NCBI RefSeq assembly: GCF_902167145.1
Contig: NC_050105.1
Location: 121,847,898-121,911,897 of the forward strand
DNA length: 64,000 nucleotides
Direction of reading: 5' to 3'
Origin: Zea mays
Lineage: Eukaryota; Streptophyta; Magnoliopsida; Poales; Poaceae
In this document: piece by piece, positions 1 through 10,734 of the stretch
Numbering within the stretch: position 1 is the stretch's first letter
Layout of the letters: every line of letters starts with the position of its first letter
Position numbers and translations under genes: made by a program
The notes under the pieces: generated by a model
Told to the model about the DNA's origin: nothing
The model's database searches: none
What the model saw: only the letters and a program-made list of their open reading frames with translations

Positions 1-405
1 ATAATAGAAGGTGTGGAATTCAAACCAAGACGTCTCACATCAGTCTTCACATATTTCATCATCGCCACACAAATAACTTAAGTCTAAGATGCTTTTCTTT
101 TGGATCAACTCTAGAAGTACCTTTACTCATGTTTGGTATTACCAAAGGATCCATATATATTGATCATGGTTATTGTTACCATCCGGGACTAATGTCTCAA
201 GGCTCCTTAGTTTGGGTCGATAGCATCAATCAAGACTAATATATATTCTTTAGTTCAAGTTGGTGTTGTTAACTATCACTAATAAAGGTCCTTCGGCATC
301 TACGAAACTTAGACTTGAGACTAATGCTCATATTAGTTCTAGGCCAACTCTAACAAGAACTAATATACTGAATTAAAGAGGTGCTCTTTACTAGCAATAG
401 TGTAT
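1..405. other. Left flank, no gene recognised
   Basis: AT-rich sequence with no convincing open frame or repeat signature. The only assignable feature is the last five bases (TGTAT, 401-405), which form the left copy of the target-site duplication of the adjacent retrotransposon; the partner copy is at 7848-7852. Confidence 0.5.
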
Positions 406-1047
406 TGTTGGGGACCTTCGGCGTCCGAAGGTCCTCAAAAACAGGATTTAACAGTATTCCTGCAGTACAATGTGTAAACAGGTATCCTCGGACTAAAGTC
501 GGCATTGCAGTGGACCGGAATAATACGAAGGTTGACTCAGAGCCGAAGGTGCGAGCAGGAAAGCTTCGGCGCGACAGCAAAGAGTGGAACCGACTTAAAG
601 ATGAAAAGGCTATTCAGACCTCAATAGACTACTATAGAGTTATTATCAAATGTAAAGGGCATGAATGTAATTTTGTAAGGGCTGTGTCCCGTGTCTATAA
701 ATAGGTGAACAGTATCCTCGTACTGTTCACGCTGACTTGGCATTCGCTTTTTGCGTCACGCTTGTACTGTCATTTCCTTCCGATTGAAGGTACACTTGTA
801 GTTCAATAATATTTTTGTTTATGCTCAATAATAATAAATGATTGTTCACGTTTTCTTTTACATTCTTTATATTTCATCCTTCATCGTTGTTTGATGAATT
901 GATGAAGGTATGACCTTCATCACCTTCGTCCGCAAGTCATTATATCCTAAGGGAAATAATGCTTCGGAGGACGAAGGATATTAACGATTAACATTTTCTA
1001 TGTTGCCTTGTTCTTAACTCTTAGCATTTGAGAACAAGTCCCCAACA
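406..1047 (+). repeat. 5' LTR of Zeon-like element 1
   Basis: 642 bp, TG...CA termini, identical at every position to the copy at 7206-7847 (constant offset of 6,800). It contains a TATAAATAG box at 696-704. Confidence 0.95.
696..704 (+). promoter_or_regulatory. TATA box of the 5' LTR
   Basis: TATAAATAG about 290 bp into the LTR, in the usual place for the U3/R boundary. It would drive the genomic and gag transcript. The same box is at 7496-7504 in the 3' LTR. Confidence 0.75.
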
Positions 1048-1066
1048 TTGGCGCCCACCTCCGGTG
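1048..1066 (+). other. Primer binding site
   Basis: TTGGCGCCCACCTCCGGTG directly after the 5' LTR CA end. The TGGCGCC start is typical of grass gypsy elements primed by the 3' CCA end of a tRNA. The same site with one change is at 54232-54250 in the second copy. Confidence 0.8.
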
Positions 1067-1121
1067 AACTCACTTCCATTTCTTGAGCTTTTCAATACCT
1101 TCGGCAAGCATCACCTTCGTC

Positions 1122-2639
1122 ATGCCGCCGAAGAAGGCTTCAGCACCAGGGGCTGGCACGCTGCAGCCGCTGGACCCCAATCAAGACGTCCTTTCTCTTA
1201 GAGAGGCACGAAGCCAGAAGAGGAAGGCTACCAGTCCAACACCTCCGGAGGATGATCTAGATCAGGAGATTCAAAATCTGGAAATCCTTCAGCAGCAGGT
1301 TCAACGCAAGAAGGAGAAGATGGCCAGGCTAGCTGAACTGCAGAGGCAGATAGACGAAGCCTCTGAAGAAGTTCGTCATCTTGCTCAGGATGAGCAACAC
1401 CGAAGGCCTCAGCATCAAGACCTTCATCAGGAGGGCTTTCCCAACGAAGATGACTGGTATGACAATTTCCATCATGGGAATTTTGTTTTTGATGATGCTT
1501 CTCCCCTGTCCGCTGAGCTGCAGGCTACACCTTGGCCTCCGTCCTACAAGCCGCCTCAGCTCCCCGTATTTGATGGCCACTCAGATCCGAAGCAGTTTTT
1601 GATGAGCTACGAAGCAACAGTGTCTTCGTATGGTGGCAATGCTTCAGTCATGGCCAAATCTTTCGTTATGGCTGTCAGAAGTGTTGCTCAAACCTGGTAT
1701 TCCTCCCTTCGACCAGGAACGATCACTTCATGGCAGAAGCTGAAGGATTTGTTGTTAACCAGCTTTCAAGGATTTCAGACGAAGCCGGTCACTGCTCAGG
1801 CTCTATTCCAGTGCACTCAGGATCACGAAGAATACCTTCAGGCATATGTCCGAAGGTTCTTGCGTTTAAGGGCACAGGCACCAACGGTGCCCAATGAAAT
1901 TGTCATCGAGGCCATGATCAAGGGGCTTCGGCCAGGTCCGTCAGCTCAGTACTTCGCCAGGAAGCCTCCTCAAACTTTGGAGAAGCTTCTCCAGAAAATG
2001 GATGAATACATTCGGGCCGACAATGATTTTCGCCAAAGAAGGGAAGAGGCTTTCAGGTTTTCTGAAATGACCAGGGGCTTCGGAGGGAGGTTTTACCCGA
2101 GGCATGTGAGATCAATTCACAATTCTACACAAAATGATGACAGAGGAAGCCAACAGCAAAGGCCACAATGCTCCTCACAGGCTTCTGGACAACAGCAAAG
2201 CTCCTTCCGGCCACCAGCTCCAAGAGGCAGAGGCGCCAGGGGCTTCGGAGGAAGATTTGGCGATCAACCGAGAAGAATCTTTTGCTTATTCTGCGGTGAG
2301 AACAAAGGCCATACTACCAGGATGTGCCATGTTACTATACAGAAGCAAAAGGAAATAGCTGAAGCAGCAGCACAACAAGCCCAGCCGAAGCAGGTCATGC
2401 ATACAGCTTCGTATCATTCGCCCTACATCCCAGAATATGTGGGCAACCATCCTGCAGTCTCTGCTGCTTCGGCGAGTCAGCCTCAAGCCTCCTGGCAACA
2501 GCCTCCGCCTCCACCTCCGTTGCAACAAGGCCAGCAGCCAGAAGGGAGCCAGTATACTCCACACCAGAGGGACTTCAGAGAGCAGTCCGAAGCTCGTACA
2601 GTCAATAGCACTGTGCCAGAGTCAAAGCACATCTATTGA
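1122..2639 (+). CDS. gag: Gag polyprotein of Zeon-like element
   Basis: Structural protein that would package element RNA into cytoplasmic virus-like particles. The open frame encodes 505 residues from the first ATG after the primer site; the frame is open upstream but has no earlier ATG. A charged, coiled-coil-prone N-terminus (residues about 40-100) is followed by a retrotransposon gag domain with the MAKSFVMAVRSVAQTWYSSL core. An arginine/glycine-rich stretch precedes a zinc knuckle near residues 387-401 with spacing C-x2-C-x5-H-x4-C, one residue longer than the usual C-x2-C-x4-H-x4-C. The C-terminus is proline/glutamine-rich. The frame ends at TGA without reading into protease, consistent with a gag-only element. 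It is fully open, unlike the equivalent gag at 52664-54190. Confidence 0.9.
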   Translation: MPPKKASAPGAGTLQPLDPNQDVLSLREARSQKRKATSPTPPEDDLDQEIQNLEILQQQVQRKKEKMARLAELQRQIDEASEEVRHLAQDEQHRRPQHQDLHQEGFPNEDDWYDNFHHGNFVFDDASPLSAELQATPWPPSYKPPQLPVFDGHSDPKQFLMSYEATVSSYGGNASVMAKSFVMAVRSVAQTWYSSLRPGTITSWQKLKDLLLTSFQGFQTKPVTAQALFQCTQDHEEYLQAYVRRFLRLRAQAPTVPNEIVIEAMIKGLRPGPSAQYFARKPPQTLEKLLQKMDEYIRADNDFRQRREEAFRFSEMTRGFGGRFYPRHVRSIHNSTQNDDRGSQQQRPQCSSQASGQQQSSFRPPAPRGRGARGFGGRFGDQPRRIFCLFCGENKGHTTRMCHVTIQKQKEIAEAAAQQAQPKQVMHTASYHSPYIPEYVGNHPAVSAASASQPQASWQQPPPPPPLQQGQQPEGSQYTPHQRDFREQSEARTVNSTVPESKHIY

Positions 2640-2814
2640 CAAATATCCTACCTTAATAGCAATCTTTTTCATTCAGTTTTATTTTCTGTAATAAAGGACA
2701 TTGTTTAGGTTTCGTGTAATTAGTTTCGTTAATTTCTACAAAAAATATGTTGTTTTCTCCACAGGCTTAAATTGATCGAAATTCAAAGACTTGTGATAAT
2801 AAGAAGGACCTTCG

Positions 2815-3215
2815 AACTATCAAAAATTCTTCGAAGCAACAAAAAGTCGTTCTAACGAACGCAGAGTAAGTTTGACGAAGTCACAAAAAGCCGCTCCGAA
2901 GGGAGCGCAGTGTAAGTTTTCTGCTCCAAAGTCGTTCCAAAAGGAATGCAGAGCATACAGCGAAAAGTCAACGCTGATACCGCCTAAGTAAAAGGCGAAG
3001 AAGCTCCAAAGACGTTCCTAAGGGAATGCAGAGCTTACAGCGAAAAGTCAACGCTGATACCGCCTAAGTAAAAGGCGAAGAAGCTCCAAAGACGTTCCTA
3101 AGGGAATGCAGAGCTTACAGCGAAAAGTCAACGCTGATTCCGCTGAAGTAAAAGGCGAAGAAGCTCCTAAGGGAGGCTTATAGCGAAAAGTCAACGCTGA
3201 TTCACAAAAAGATTA
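2815..3215. repeat. Tandem repeat array (80-bp unit) between convergent genes
   Basis: Units containing GAGCTTACAGCGAAAAGTCA recur at 2951, 3031 and 3111 (period exactly 80) with shortened or diverged copies on both sides. The array lies between the gag stop (2639) and the end of the opposing - strand gene (3678). The rest of the gap, 2640-2814 and 3216-3677, holds no gene; 3250-3330 is rich in CATAACATCATC-like short repeats. Confidence 0.85.
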
Positions 3216-3677
3216 TGCGTTTTATCGCGCAGATATGCGTGTACCTTCGGAATATCACCTTACATAGCATAACATCATCACATCATCTTTGCATAACATA
3301 AGCATCATACATCATACTGCATGTGGCATAAGAAAGAAATATGATATCAATCTTCGGGAAAACGCTTTGAAAAAGGGGCAAATCATGCCAAGTCACAAGG
3401 AGCAACAATATTGATTTCTGAAGTATAGCCTTGAAGCATGTTTCTACGAAGCTTCAACACTCTTTCAGGATACTTCGGATATTGTTGTGATAAATGGTAA
3501 TTCTTCTTCACGAAGCATGAAAAGAAGGGAAGGTGTTTTTTCGCCAAAGACTCAAAAACGGTACGTGTGTAAAGTTTCATGCATCGTAAAGAATTGAGTA
3601 GCAAAAATAGATATATTACATTCGGGGTTACAAAATGTTACATTATATTACATTTCAGAAGTTTTTTACAAAAATGT

Positions 3678-6600
3678 TTAATCCTCTCTCAAAACGACTT
3701 CTGCAGCCTCATTCAGGAGCCGATTGACGACTTCGTCCATAATATCTTCGGCCATCTTTTTAATTTCGTCGTCCCCCTTCGGCTGGGGCTCCGAAGGCGC
3801 TTTAGTCGGATCTGAAGCAGGACATGGCTACATTGCTATTACAAATCGCAAACAGATCTTAAAAGCCTAAAGATTACAACACGATAAAAACTATTATTTA
3901 GTACCTAATTGACCTTCGACTTCTGCGCTCTTGCCAGCAGCCTCAGCTACTTCTCTAGCATCGTGAATGCCCTTTTCACTTCTTCGAATAATTTCTCCGG
4001 CCATTTCTCGGCCACCATTATCCCAGATATCGGTAAAAAAACTTTCCACCAATTATGCTAGCTTCGGCCGAAGGATCTCTTGTATCTTCAAAGGACAAGG
4101 CAGCTTCGGACTGTGCTAGAATTTTTACATGTTCGCAGCCCTTCTTCTCTAAGATGGCGGCAATCCCTCTGGCGCCAGAGAAGGCACATATATCTCCTCG
4201 GCTATTTAAAATTTCTTCGAAGGCTTCAGCTTCGTGGTCAATCCATTCAATAACACCTTCGGGATTGCCTCTCGAAAAGTTTTCCTCACTTGAGAATGCG
4301 CCGACCTTGGCGAAGCTAGCCTTTAATTTCTTAACGCAATCTATAGATTTGTTGTAGCATCTCTTTTTGGACGAACGAAGCTCTTCAACAGTCACTTCTA
4401 GGTGATCTGCCCATTGATCGCTCAGTTCACGCTTTGTCTCTTCAAGTACGCGTTCTTCCTTGGCTCTGGCCAGTTGTTTCCGAAGGTCTTCAATTTCACG
4501 CTTCTGAGCTTCAGCTTGACTTTTAAAAGTAGCTTCGTCTTCCTTTATTTTATTTATCAATGAGTATAATATTTTATCTTTTTCAAGACCTTCGTTCCTC
4601 AGTTCAATTACTTCGGAACGAAGGTTGCTCAGAGCTATAGTACATCCTTCGTCCTCAGCATCTTTCAGTGCCCTGAGGGCATTGCTGAGTATCAGGCCCT
4701 GCAAACAGGAATATGTCTGTGTCAATAGTTTTAAACAAACGAAAAATTTTGAACTCCACAAAAAATTCAAGAATTCCATTTGTCGCACCTTTAAACTGTT
4801 GTAAGCTAGGCTGTCAGCCAGATCGTTCTTTGACAGCACCGAAAGTCCGTCTTCTAAAGTTGGAAATCCGAAGCTTCTGCTCATCTCCCGACAGACAGAA
4901 ATTTCCTTGCTGTCGGGGAGACAATACAAGAAATCTTCTTCTCCACTGCCATTAAATATCAATGCCCCCTTTGGATATTTCAACTTTTGGGCATAATGCT
5001 GGGCCTCTTGTTCTTCTTTTTCTAATAATTTTTTCCCCGAAGCATGACGAAAAATATAATCACGAATTTTGGGGGATGCTTCGGGGGTAACAACACCAGT
5101 TTCTTCAACAAAAGTTGGCTTTGTTATTTTTTCTGCCTCATTTTCCAAGGTTTTTGCCTTTGCGGGCTCTGAGGGCCCAGCTTCGGCTTCAATTTCTTGC
5201 TCTGGAGCTGTAGAACCAGAAATTTCAGCTGTTGTTTCAGAAGCAACAGCAGCCTTCTTCGGGGGTGTGCTCGAAGATATGATCGTTTCCAGTACATCTA
5301 GCACATTAGCCATTCTTTTTCTCTTCGGAGTTACGGCTGGCACTTTTTCATTTTTTGCTGTCCCAATAATTGCTGCAGGACTCAAAACTTCTGATGTTTT
5401 GGAGCCCTCAGTTGCTTCCTTTACTTCTTCCATTTTTTCTGTGAATGGCGCTTCGGCCTTCTCTTTCGTTTCTGGCAACAATATCTTTGATTGCTCCAAT
5501 TTTGTCTTCGTTGGCATTTCGGCCGTTTCTGCGACTTCTGGCAGTAAAGTTGGCTCGGCTGGTTTTTTAGCTTCGGTGGCCGAAGAAGTTTCTCCGGTAA
5601 ACTCAGGCACCGAAGCTGGTTCAATATAGCGCGGCCGATGCGTGAGAACCTTTATCTTCTTCCTTTTCGGTTCTGGCTCGCTAGGAGCAGCTGCAGTTTC
5701 TTCTTTTGCAGAGGTTGTGTTTTTTCTTTTCTGCCTTCGGGTGGGATAGCAATAGTCAGGGTAGACAAACCCGATAGCATCAAATACCCGATTCAGCCTC
5801 TTCTTTTTTCGGCCTCCGAAGGCTGCTGACATTGCAGTATCTTCGGCCTTCGAGTAGGTACCAAGCAGCTCATCACTTAAATTATCAATGCTTTTCAACC
5901 ACTCATCATCTGGTTCAATAAATTTATCTCCAAACTTAAAAGTGTACTTAAACCTGATAAGTCCACCTTCGTCGGCCTCTTTAATGGTTTCTTGTGGCAT
6001 TTCCCATTTCTCTGCAAGCGGCCACACCCTAAAGGCGATGTGCTCTTGTACTAAGTCCCTTGTTCCTATAAAAGAACAGACAATGCCGAAGGCTCTCTGG
6101 CATTCTTCGGCAGCTTCATTCATTTCAACCTTCGGCCTGCGAAGGCCGAAGCTTTGCCAAATAGGGCGCATAATTATACCCTTGATGTCTTCTCGTGCTT
6201 TCAGATCATTTTTTACATAGAACCATTCTGTCATCCAGCCGCTGGGCCATCTTTTCCGAAAAGTTGGCACGGGGCAGCTTGACCCAGACCGAGAAACAAA
6301 ATTGTAGCAGCCAAAGTTATTGTGATACTGTTCCTTACCCCAAGGTATTGTCTCGTATGATAATTCGTGCATATTGCAGAAACTTTTTGCATCAGGCTTC
6401 AGACCTTGGCTTCGCACGGCCCACACGAAGATATTCAGCCTTATGATTGCCTCGGGGGTAAGTTGGTGAAGATAGACTTCAAAGATCTTCAGCACCTCCA
6501 CGACGAAGCTGCTCAAGGGCAATCGCAGCCTAGCCTTCAAGAAGCTTCGGAACACTACGACTTCATTCTCTTCGGGGTGTGGACAAGTCTTCTCCCCTTC

Positions 6601-6918
6601 GTCGGCCCTCACAACGGACAGATCCCGGAAATACCTTCCTCTCATGTTAACAAGATGATTCTCTTTGATAGTTGATTTACCATAAACTGAATGGCTTGGT
6701 CGCCAGGGGCAATCTTCGGAGTCTTCGCCACCACTGTCCACATCATAACTTTCACTGTCACCAGTATCTTCAGACAGCCCTTCCAGAATCTCCTTGGTGA
6801 TTTTTTCTGTGTTGGTCTTCGACATCGCTATAAGAAACCCTAAGTTTTTCTCTTCATCAAGACTCAGCTTCATCTCAGCAGCAGCTTTCTTAGCAGCTTC
6901 AGACATCTTCGGAAACAC
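3678..6918 (-). CDS. Spliced antisense gene inside Zeon-like element (Transposase_28-like, coiled coil)
   Basis: Gene on the strand opposite gag. Translation begins at ATG 6916-6918 (a second in-frame ATG follows at 6904-6906). Exon 1 is 6918-4789, exon 2 is 4698-3905 and exon 3 is 3827-3678. The introns (4788-4699, 90 bp; 3904-3828, 77 bp) are GT-AG; the first happens to be open and in frame. The N-terminal third resembles the Pfam Transposase_28 'putative gypsy type transposon' domain (FVVEVLKIFEVYLHQLTPEA, IFVWAVRSQGLKP, then WMTEWFYVKNDL). The middle is lysine/glutamate/proline-rich with KRKK runs. Exon 2 is a probable coiled coil (EVIELRNEGLEKDKILYSL). Compared with the homologous exon at 50947, a run of seven A (4033-4039, + strand) shifts the frame before exon 3, so this copy may lack its native C-terminus. 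The biochemical function is unknown; 'transposase' here is only a family label. Confidence 0.75.
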
Positions 6919-7048
6919 TAAAAAACTGTTTTCAAAGCCGAAGCTTCAAAGCTAAAAGCTTAGCAAATCACAGTGCACAAGAGCTAAAAAATGAATGAGC
7001 GAGAGTGGTTGGCCAGAAAGCGTGTAAAATGAGTTTGCGGTATGGCCG

Positions 7049-7056
7049 TATTTATA
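7049..7056 (-). promoter_or_regulatory. TATA box for the antisense gene
   Basis: TATAAATA on the - strand, about 130 bp upstream of the antisense ATG and outside the LTR. The second copy has the same box at 24883-24890 at an equivalent distance from its gene, which supports an independent promoter. Confidence 0.65.
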
Positions 7057-7192
7057 CGCTCGGTGCGTTGAAAGCTGAAAGACCCCACTTGTCATTGAAT
7101 GTTGCTATTCTAGCAAAGGGAAGGTGTTTTTTCGGACCTTCGGCGTAAAGCCTTCGTCCATATCGCAATCTAAATTTCGAACAAATTAATAT

Positions 7193-7205
7193 TGCGAGGG
7201 GCTAC
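7193..7205 (+). other. Polypurine tract
   Basis: TGCGAGGGGCTAC just inside the 3' LTR, where plus-strand DNA synthesis would start. The other Zeon-like copy has the same sequence in reverse at 24697-24709. Confidence 0.75.
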
Positions 7206-7847
7206 TGTTGGGGACCTTCGGCGTCCGAAGGTCCTCAAAAACAGGATTTAACAGTATTCCTGCAGTACAATGTGTAAACAGGTATCCTCGGACTAAAGTC
7301 GGCATTGCAGTGGACCGGAATAATACGAAGGTTGACTCAGAGCCGAAGGTGCGAGCAGGAAAGCTTCGGCGCGACAGCAAAGAGTGGAACCGACTTAAAG
7401 ATGAAAAGGCTATTCAGACCTCAATAGACTACTATAGAGTTATTATCAAATGTAAAGGGCATGAATGTAATTTTGTAAGGGCTGTGTCCCGTGTCTATAA
7501 ATAGGTGAACAGTATCCTCGTACTGTTCACGCTGACTTGGCATTCGCTTTTTGCGTCACGCTTGTACTGTCATTTCCTTCCGATTGAAGGTACACTTGTA
7601 GTTCAATAATATTTTTGTTTATGCTCAATAATAATAAATGATTGTTCACGTTTTCTTTTACATTCTTTATATTTCATCCTTCATCGTTGTTTGATGAATT
7701 GATGAAGGTATGACCTTCATCACCTTCGTCCGCAAGTCATTATATCCTAAGGGAAATAATGCTTCGGAGGACGAAGGATATTAACGATTAACATTTTCTA
7801 TGTTGCCTTGTTCTTAACTCTTAGCATTTGAGAACAAGTCCCCAACA
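7206..7847 (+). repeat. 3' LTR of Zeon-like element 1
   Basis: 642 bp, identical to 406-1047. It is followed by the TGTAT duplication (7848-7852) and then 120 bp of AT-rich flank with no gene. Confidence 0.95.
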
Positions 7848-7973
7848 TGTATATATAGATCTATAGTAAAAATGATACGTAAAAATGTATATACAATACT
7901 AGAATGACTTGTAATTTAGAATAGGGTTCACTACTGGCTCACTGTTGCCTCATCTAATCGACGGTAGTGTGAA

Positions 7974-9625
7974 CACTACTGGAACAGAGTTCTTTGCCAA
8001 GTGTTTGTGGCACTCGGCCAAGCTTCTAAAACAATCGGTAAAGTCTTTACTGAGTGTAGCACTCGACAAAGAGGGCTCGATGAATAGTTTATCAGTAAGA
8101 ACCACTTTGTCGAGTACTTTATGTCGGACACTTGGCAAAGTCTTTGCTAAGTGCTAGGTGGCACTCGACAAAGAGAAGTCATCATGACGGCGACAGAGCC
8201 TTTGCCAAGTGGCAGGCACTCGACAAAGCGAGCTCTAGTGGCCCCCACGATAATTTCTATGTCGAGTGTGCAAGCTAGCACTCAGCAATGATGGAGCCTT
8301 TGCCAAGCGTCTGCTAGTCTGGCACTCGATAAAGGGCATTCCTATCGGCCCCAAGCGCAGGCTCTATGGCGAGTGTGCGGCTGGCACTCGATAGATGTTT
8401 CTTCTTTGCCGAGTGTCACAACCACAACACTCGGCAAAGAAGCTTTACCGGTTCCCAGGTGTGACTTCTTTGCCGAGTGCTAGGGTCATGGCACTCGGCA
8501 AATGCATTATTTGTCGAGTGTAACACTCGTCAAAGTGACCGAAGACTCCCTTTTATATTTTTTTATTATTCCATCCAAATAAACAAAAGATATATCACAG
8601 AATCATCACATATACATCATAGATATCACAGAATCATCACATACATCATAGACACCACATATCTCACAAAGACCACAAATCTTACAAGTTTCTTCACAAA
8701 GATCACAAAAGTCACATGTATCACAAAATAGTTCACAAAACCCACGAGTACTCACAGAAATAAGTCCACAAACATCTAATGTATGTCATAAACATGTCTC
8801 GCAACTAAGTTCAGAAGAACATCTGCAAGGTGGCAGCTGTATAGAGTTTCATGAAAGTTGTCACGTATGATGTGTACAAACCTAGTCGGCATTGACATGA
8901 AATCATGGAACTTCTACGGTGTCTACCTAGGTTTGTACACATCATATGTGCCAACTTTCACATACAATATCATAATATCTCGACACGTTTCATGATTTGC
9001 TGACTTCTTTTGTGTTTTATACAATTTTAAAACAACTGGATCACAAGTTCATGGTTATGTATCATGAACACAGTGTTCAAAATTTCTGGTATGTTCCTAA
9101 ATTAGGTCGTAACTTATGCTCAATAACACAATTATCGTTATCGCATTCATTGTTTTCCATTTTTTGAGTGACTTACAGTTCAAATTGGAATTATCCGAAG
9201 AAATTCAATTAAACGAACTAAATCTAATAGGAATAGCAAACACTTTGATAAATATTCCAAAATTACATATGTTGCTCCAGAGATTGTAGGAACACACCAC
9301 AAAAAGTTGGGAGCAAAATGAAAAAAGAAAACAAACTTTGTCGAGTGTCGAGAGGTGACACTTGGCAAAGTAATTCTTTGCTGAGTGTCTGAAGATGGCA
9401 CTCGACAAAGACATGACTTTGTCGAGTGTCCTCCGTGGGCACTCGCATAGTTAACGGTCGCTGACGGCGATTTGCTGAGAGTCTTTATATGCCGAGTTTT
9501 CAGCACTCGGCAAAGGTGATCTTTGTTGAGTGTCGTTTTTCGTCGAGAGTGACGACACTCGGCAAAGTATTTTTCATCCAGTGCCCGAGATTTTGCGCTC
9601 GGTAAAGAGGGCCTTTCCGGTAGCG
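7974..9625. mobile_element. Non-autonomous CACTA (En/Spm-like) DNA transposon
   Basis: The left end CACTACTGGAAC and the inverted right end (read from the right, CGCTACCGGAAA) form diverged terminal inverted repeats, flanked by the 3-bp duplication GAA at 7971-7973 and 9626-9628. Both ends are packed with the subterminal motif CTTTGCCGAGTG / CACTCGGCAAAG and its variants, typical of grass CACTA elements. The 650-bp centre (8560-9200) has CACA/ATCATCACA repeats and an imperfect hairpin (about 8855-8965, arms around GTACAAACCTAG). No transposase coding sequence is visible. Confidence 0.85.
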
Positions 9626-10734
9626 GAAGGCCGAAGAGATGGATTATACGCTATATAGCTCCGAAGAGTACTAACTATCTTTGCGTACGTGATGATAGTG
9701 ATGATCACACCGGCGGTTCAAATACTGTTGCTATACCCTGTACCAGATCAGAAGTGAACAACCCCACCCCCACCAAAGAACGCTCGATGGATCTTGTTAC
9801 TGCACAGCCTAGCTAGGTAGCTGGTGACTATGTAGGTCGGTAAAGGAGAGGTCCATCTATCGATAACACATGTAGTACAGCGGGAGACAGGGGAGTCAGA
9901 GAAAGGCACCATGCATAATGAAATTCATCAGTGTGCATGTCGCGTACGTGTGTGTACGCGCGACTCAGATCTCAAGCCCCCGGCCGGTAGTACGTGCGTA
10001 CGGTCGAGCGAGCCGGGCAGTACTAGCTGGATCTCGATCGGTTTCGTTCCATCATCGCCTGATCGCGCGCCCGGCCGCCTTCCTGGCTAATGATGGAGGG
10101 ATCCGGGCGAGAGCGACGTCTATGGCGGTGTGGCGCGAACCCTAGCTGGATTGCTAGCCCGGACGACCACTCGGCGTGGTCCTCTTGTCCTCTCCGTCCC
10201 CGTGCGAGCACAGTGCCATGCACATACGCGTCAACAGTTGAGAGGGCGAAAGCGCGCGCGCGCGCAGACAAACAGACGGAACGAGTTGATCGAGACGAGA
10301 GAGACGGAGCAACATAGCCTAGCTATCTAGGAGGTACTACCAGCCTAGTCCGGCGATCGACCAGAGCAGCGCGCCGCGAGTTATATCCTGGCCGCCTAGG
10401 CACGCGCTGGTCGATGGATTCCCCTGCCGGCCTCGGCCTGTCCTGCAGCCACACATATACAGCAGACAGCCTCACGCTCACGCACCGGCCGGGCGACATG
10501 ATTTTACTGCAAGCGTTTCCTGCGGCTGCGGCCTCGTCAACTATTGTCTTCGGGCAGCGGTTCAGTTTCCCGACAGGGACATGCCAAGGACGAACCCCAC
10601 CAATCCACAGCCGGCAGTCCAGTCAAGCGCGCCGTGTTAAATTAAGAGATGTGTGTGTTAGACTGTTAGTTCAAATTCAACGGTTTCAAGCATCGTCTCT
10701 GACTTTTTTATATAGTAATGAGAGCCGACAATAG
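9626..10734. other. Low-copy GC-rich region, no gene assigned
   Basis: Sequence unlike the surrounding repeats: GC-rich stretches, a CGCGCGCG run near 10255, and several CTAGCTAG and CGTACG palindromes. Short open frames exist on both strands, but none has a recognisable domain or a conserved start. It could be the distal upstream region of the zinc finger gene at 13828, displaced by the copia/MITE insertion, or the edge of another gene. From 10660 to 10734 it becomes AT-rich. Confidence 0.35.

Larger units (their letters stand above)
406..7847 (+). mobile_element. Complete Zeon/cinful-like non-autonomous Ty3/gypsy LTR retrotransposon
   Basis: The element is bounded by two 642-bp LTRs (406-1047 and 7206-7847) that start TGTTGGGGAC and end CCCCAACA, with a perfect TGTAT duplication at 401-405 and 7848-7852. 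A primer binding site follows the 5' LTR and a purine-rich tract precedes the 3' LTR. The interior holds gag on the + strand, a tandem repeat array and a spliced gene on the - strand. There is no protease, reverse transcriptase, RNase H or integrase, so it must depend on enzymes from another element. Total length (7,442 bp), LTR length and a gag-only layout fit maize Zeon-1, whose presumed autonomous partner is cinful; the family name is from memory. I compared the LTRs line by line and found no difference, so insertion was very recent. Confidence 0.92.

Noticed and set aside
5069..5629. Long + strand open frame opposite the Zeon-like antisense gene
   Set aside because: It mirrors a lysine/glutamate/alanine-rich coding stretch and has no domain; it is a shadow of the - strand exon.
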